From Gemmatimonadaceae bacterium (lineage in GTDB: Bacteria; Gemmatimonadota; Gemmatimonadetes; Gemmatimonadales; Gemmatimonadaceae): DNA of 64,000 bases. Location: the NCBI GenBank assembly GCA_020846935.1, contig JADLCY010000010.1, positions 186,001 to 250,000 on the forward strand, read 5' to 3'. The position numbers were made by a program, and so were the translations under genes. The notes below the pieces were generated by a model that was not told where the DNA came from, did no database searches, and saw only the letters and a program-made list of their open reading frames with translations. This document shows, one piece after another, positions 63,758 through 64,000 of this stretch. Positions within the stretch are counted from its first letter, which is position 1. Each line of letters starts with the position of its first letter.

Positions 63758-64000
63758 TCGTTCAGGAGGGGCAGGGGAACATCAGGAAACCAGACGATTG
63801 CAATGCACGCCGCGTTCCAGCGCAAACGTTGTCGTGGCGCCATCTTTCCCGTTGTCGTATCGGCAGATAGGGGGCGATGGCTCCGACCGAGGGCCGCACG
63901 TGGGGAGAAGAAGCGACAGGGTGTGGCAGTGAAGGGGAAGGGGTCACCATGCGGATGTGAGACCCCTCACGGTGAGGCGACTGGCGGGCTCGGGGGTACA
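63758..64000. other. Terminal intergenic stretch, no gene seen
   Basis: 243 bp upstream of the EAL gene to the window edge, without a supported gene. It should hold the promoter of that gene on the minus strand, but none was recognised. Confidence 0.4.

Overview
This is a high-G+C bacterial window that reads like a free-living Gemmatimonadota chromosome. That assignment is inference. It rests on the gene mix: SusC/RagA-type TonB receptor plus SusD lipoprotein, a Ser/Thr kinase with RCC1 repeats, a 17-unit bacterial Ig-like lipoprotein, secreted S9 and M14 peptidases, a PQQ dehydrogenase, and many GTG/TTG starts. No rRNA, CRISPR array, transposase or integrase was seen. The first gene (mfd) is cut by the left edge.

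Layout. 1-6046: mfd 3' part, two parvulin-type periplasmic chaperones, pdxA. 6028-8606: a CorC/HlyC-type membrane protein divergent from a CDF metal exporter, separated by a C-rich repeat tract. 8747-10788: a small unknown gene overlapping a PilT-like ATPase with a duplicated N-domain. 10920-13478: a small basic/acidic mixed protein, typA/bipA and a poly-aspartate protein. 22874 down to 13731 (minus): four interlocked genes, FHA protein, kinase-RCC1, Ig-like lipoprotein and TPR protein, with a second FHA gene just upstream. 24068-25601: tRNA-Ile followed by a 1.4-kb insert holding a RES/Xre toxin-antitoxin pair and ended by a second 3' half of a tRNA-Ile gene. 26024-29934: a NucS-like nuclease, a cytoplasmic HExxH peptidase, an 82-bp tandem repeat and a Tat-exported DsrE-like protein. 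30976 down to 30349: csp-rpsU-infA operon. 37888 down to 31173: a CHAT-protease/STAND-NTPase gene, two UbiA prenyltransferases and a secreted unknown, all overlapping or nearly so. 38399-45061: coiled-coil membrane protein, PQQ dehydrogenase, sugar isomerase-like protein, lipoprotein and dipeptidyl peptidase. 45234-54428: M14 carboxypeptidase, esterase, SusC and SusD. 54510-60848: an RND tripartite efflux operon with a palindromic operator over its promoter and an ArsR regulator as its last gene. 60903-63757: AI-2E family permease and a PAS-GGDEF-EAL protein.

How the parts may work together. The peptidases, esterase and SusCD pair look like a scavenging unit that cuts polymers outside the cell and imports the products. 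The FHA/kinase/Ig/TPR operon looks like a phospho-signalling unit linked to the cell surface. The CHAT/UbiA operon is the best candidate in the window for an undescribed system. A sequence-level oddity also runs through the window: the octamer CGTTAGGC/GCCTAACG recurs and accounts for several of the TTA leucine codons noticed here.
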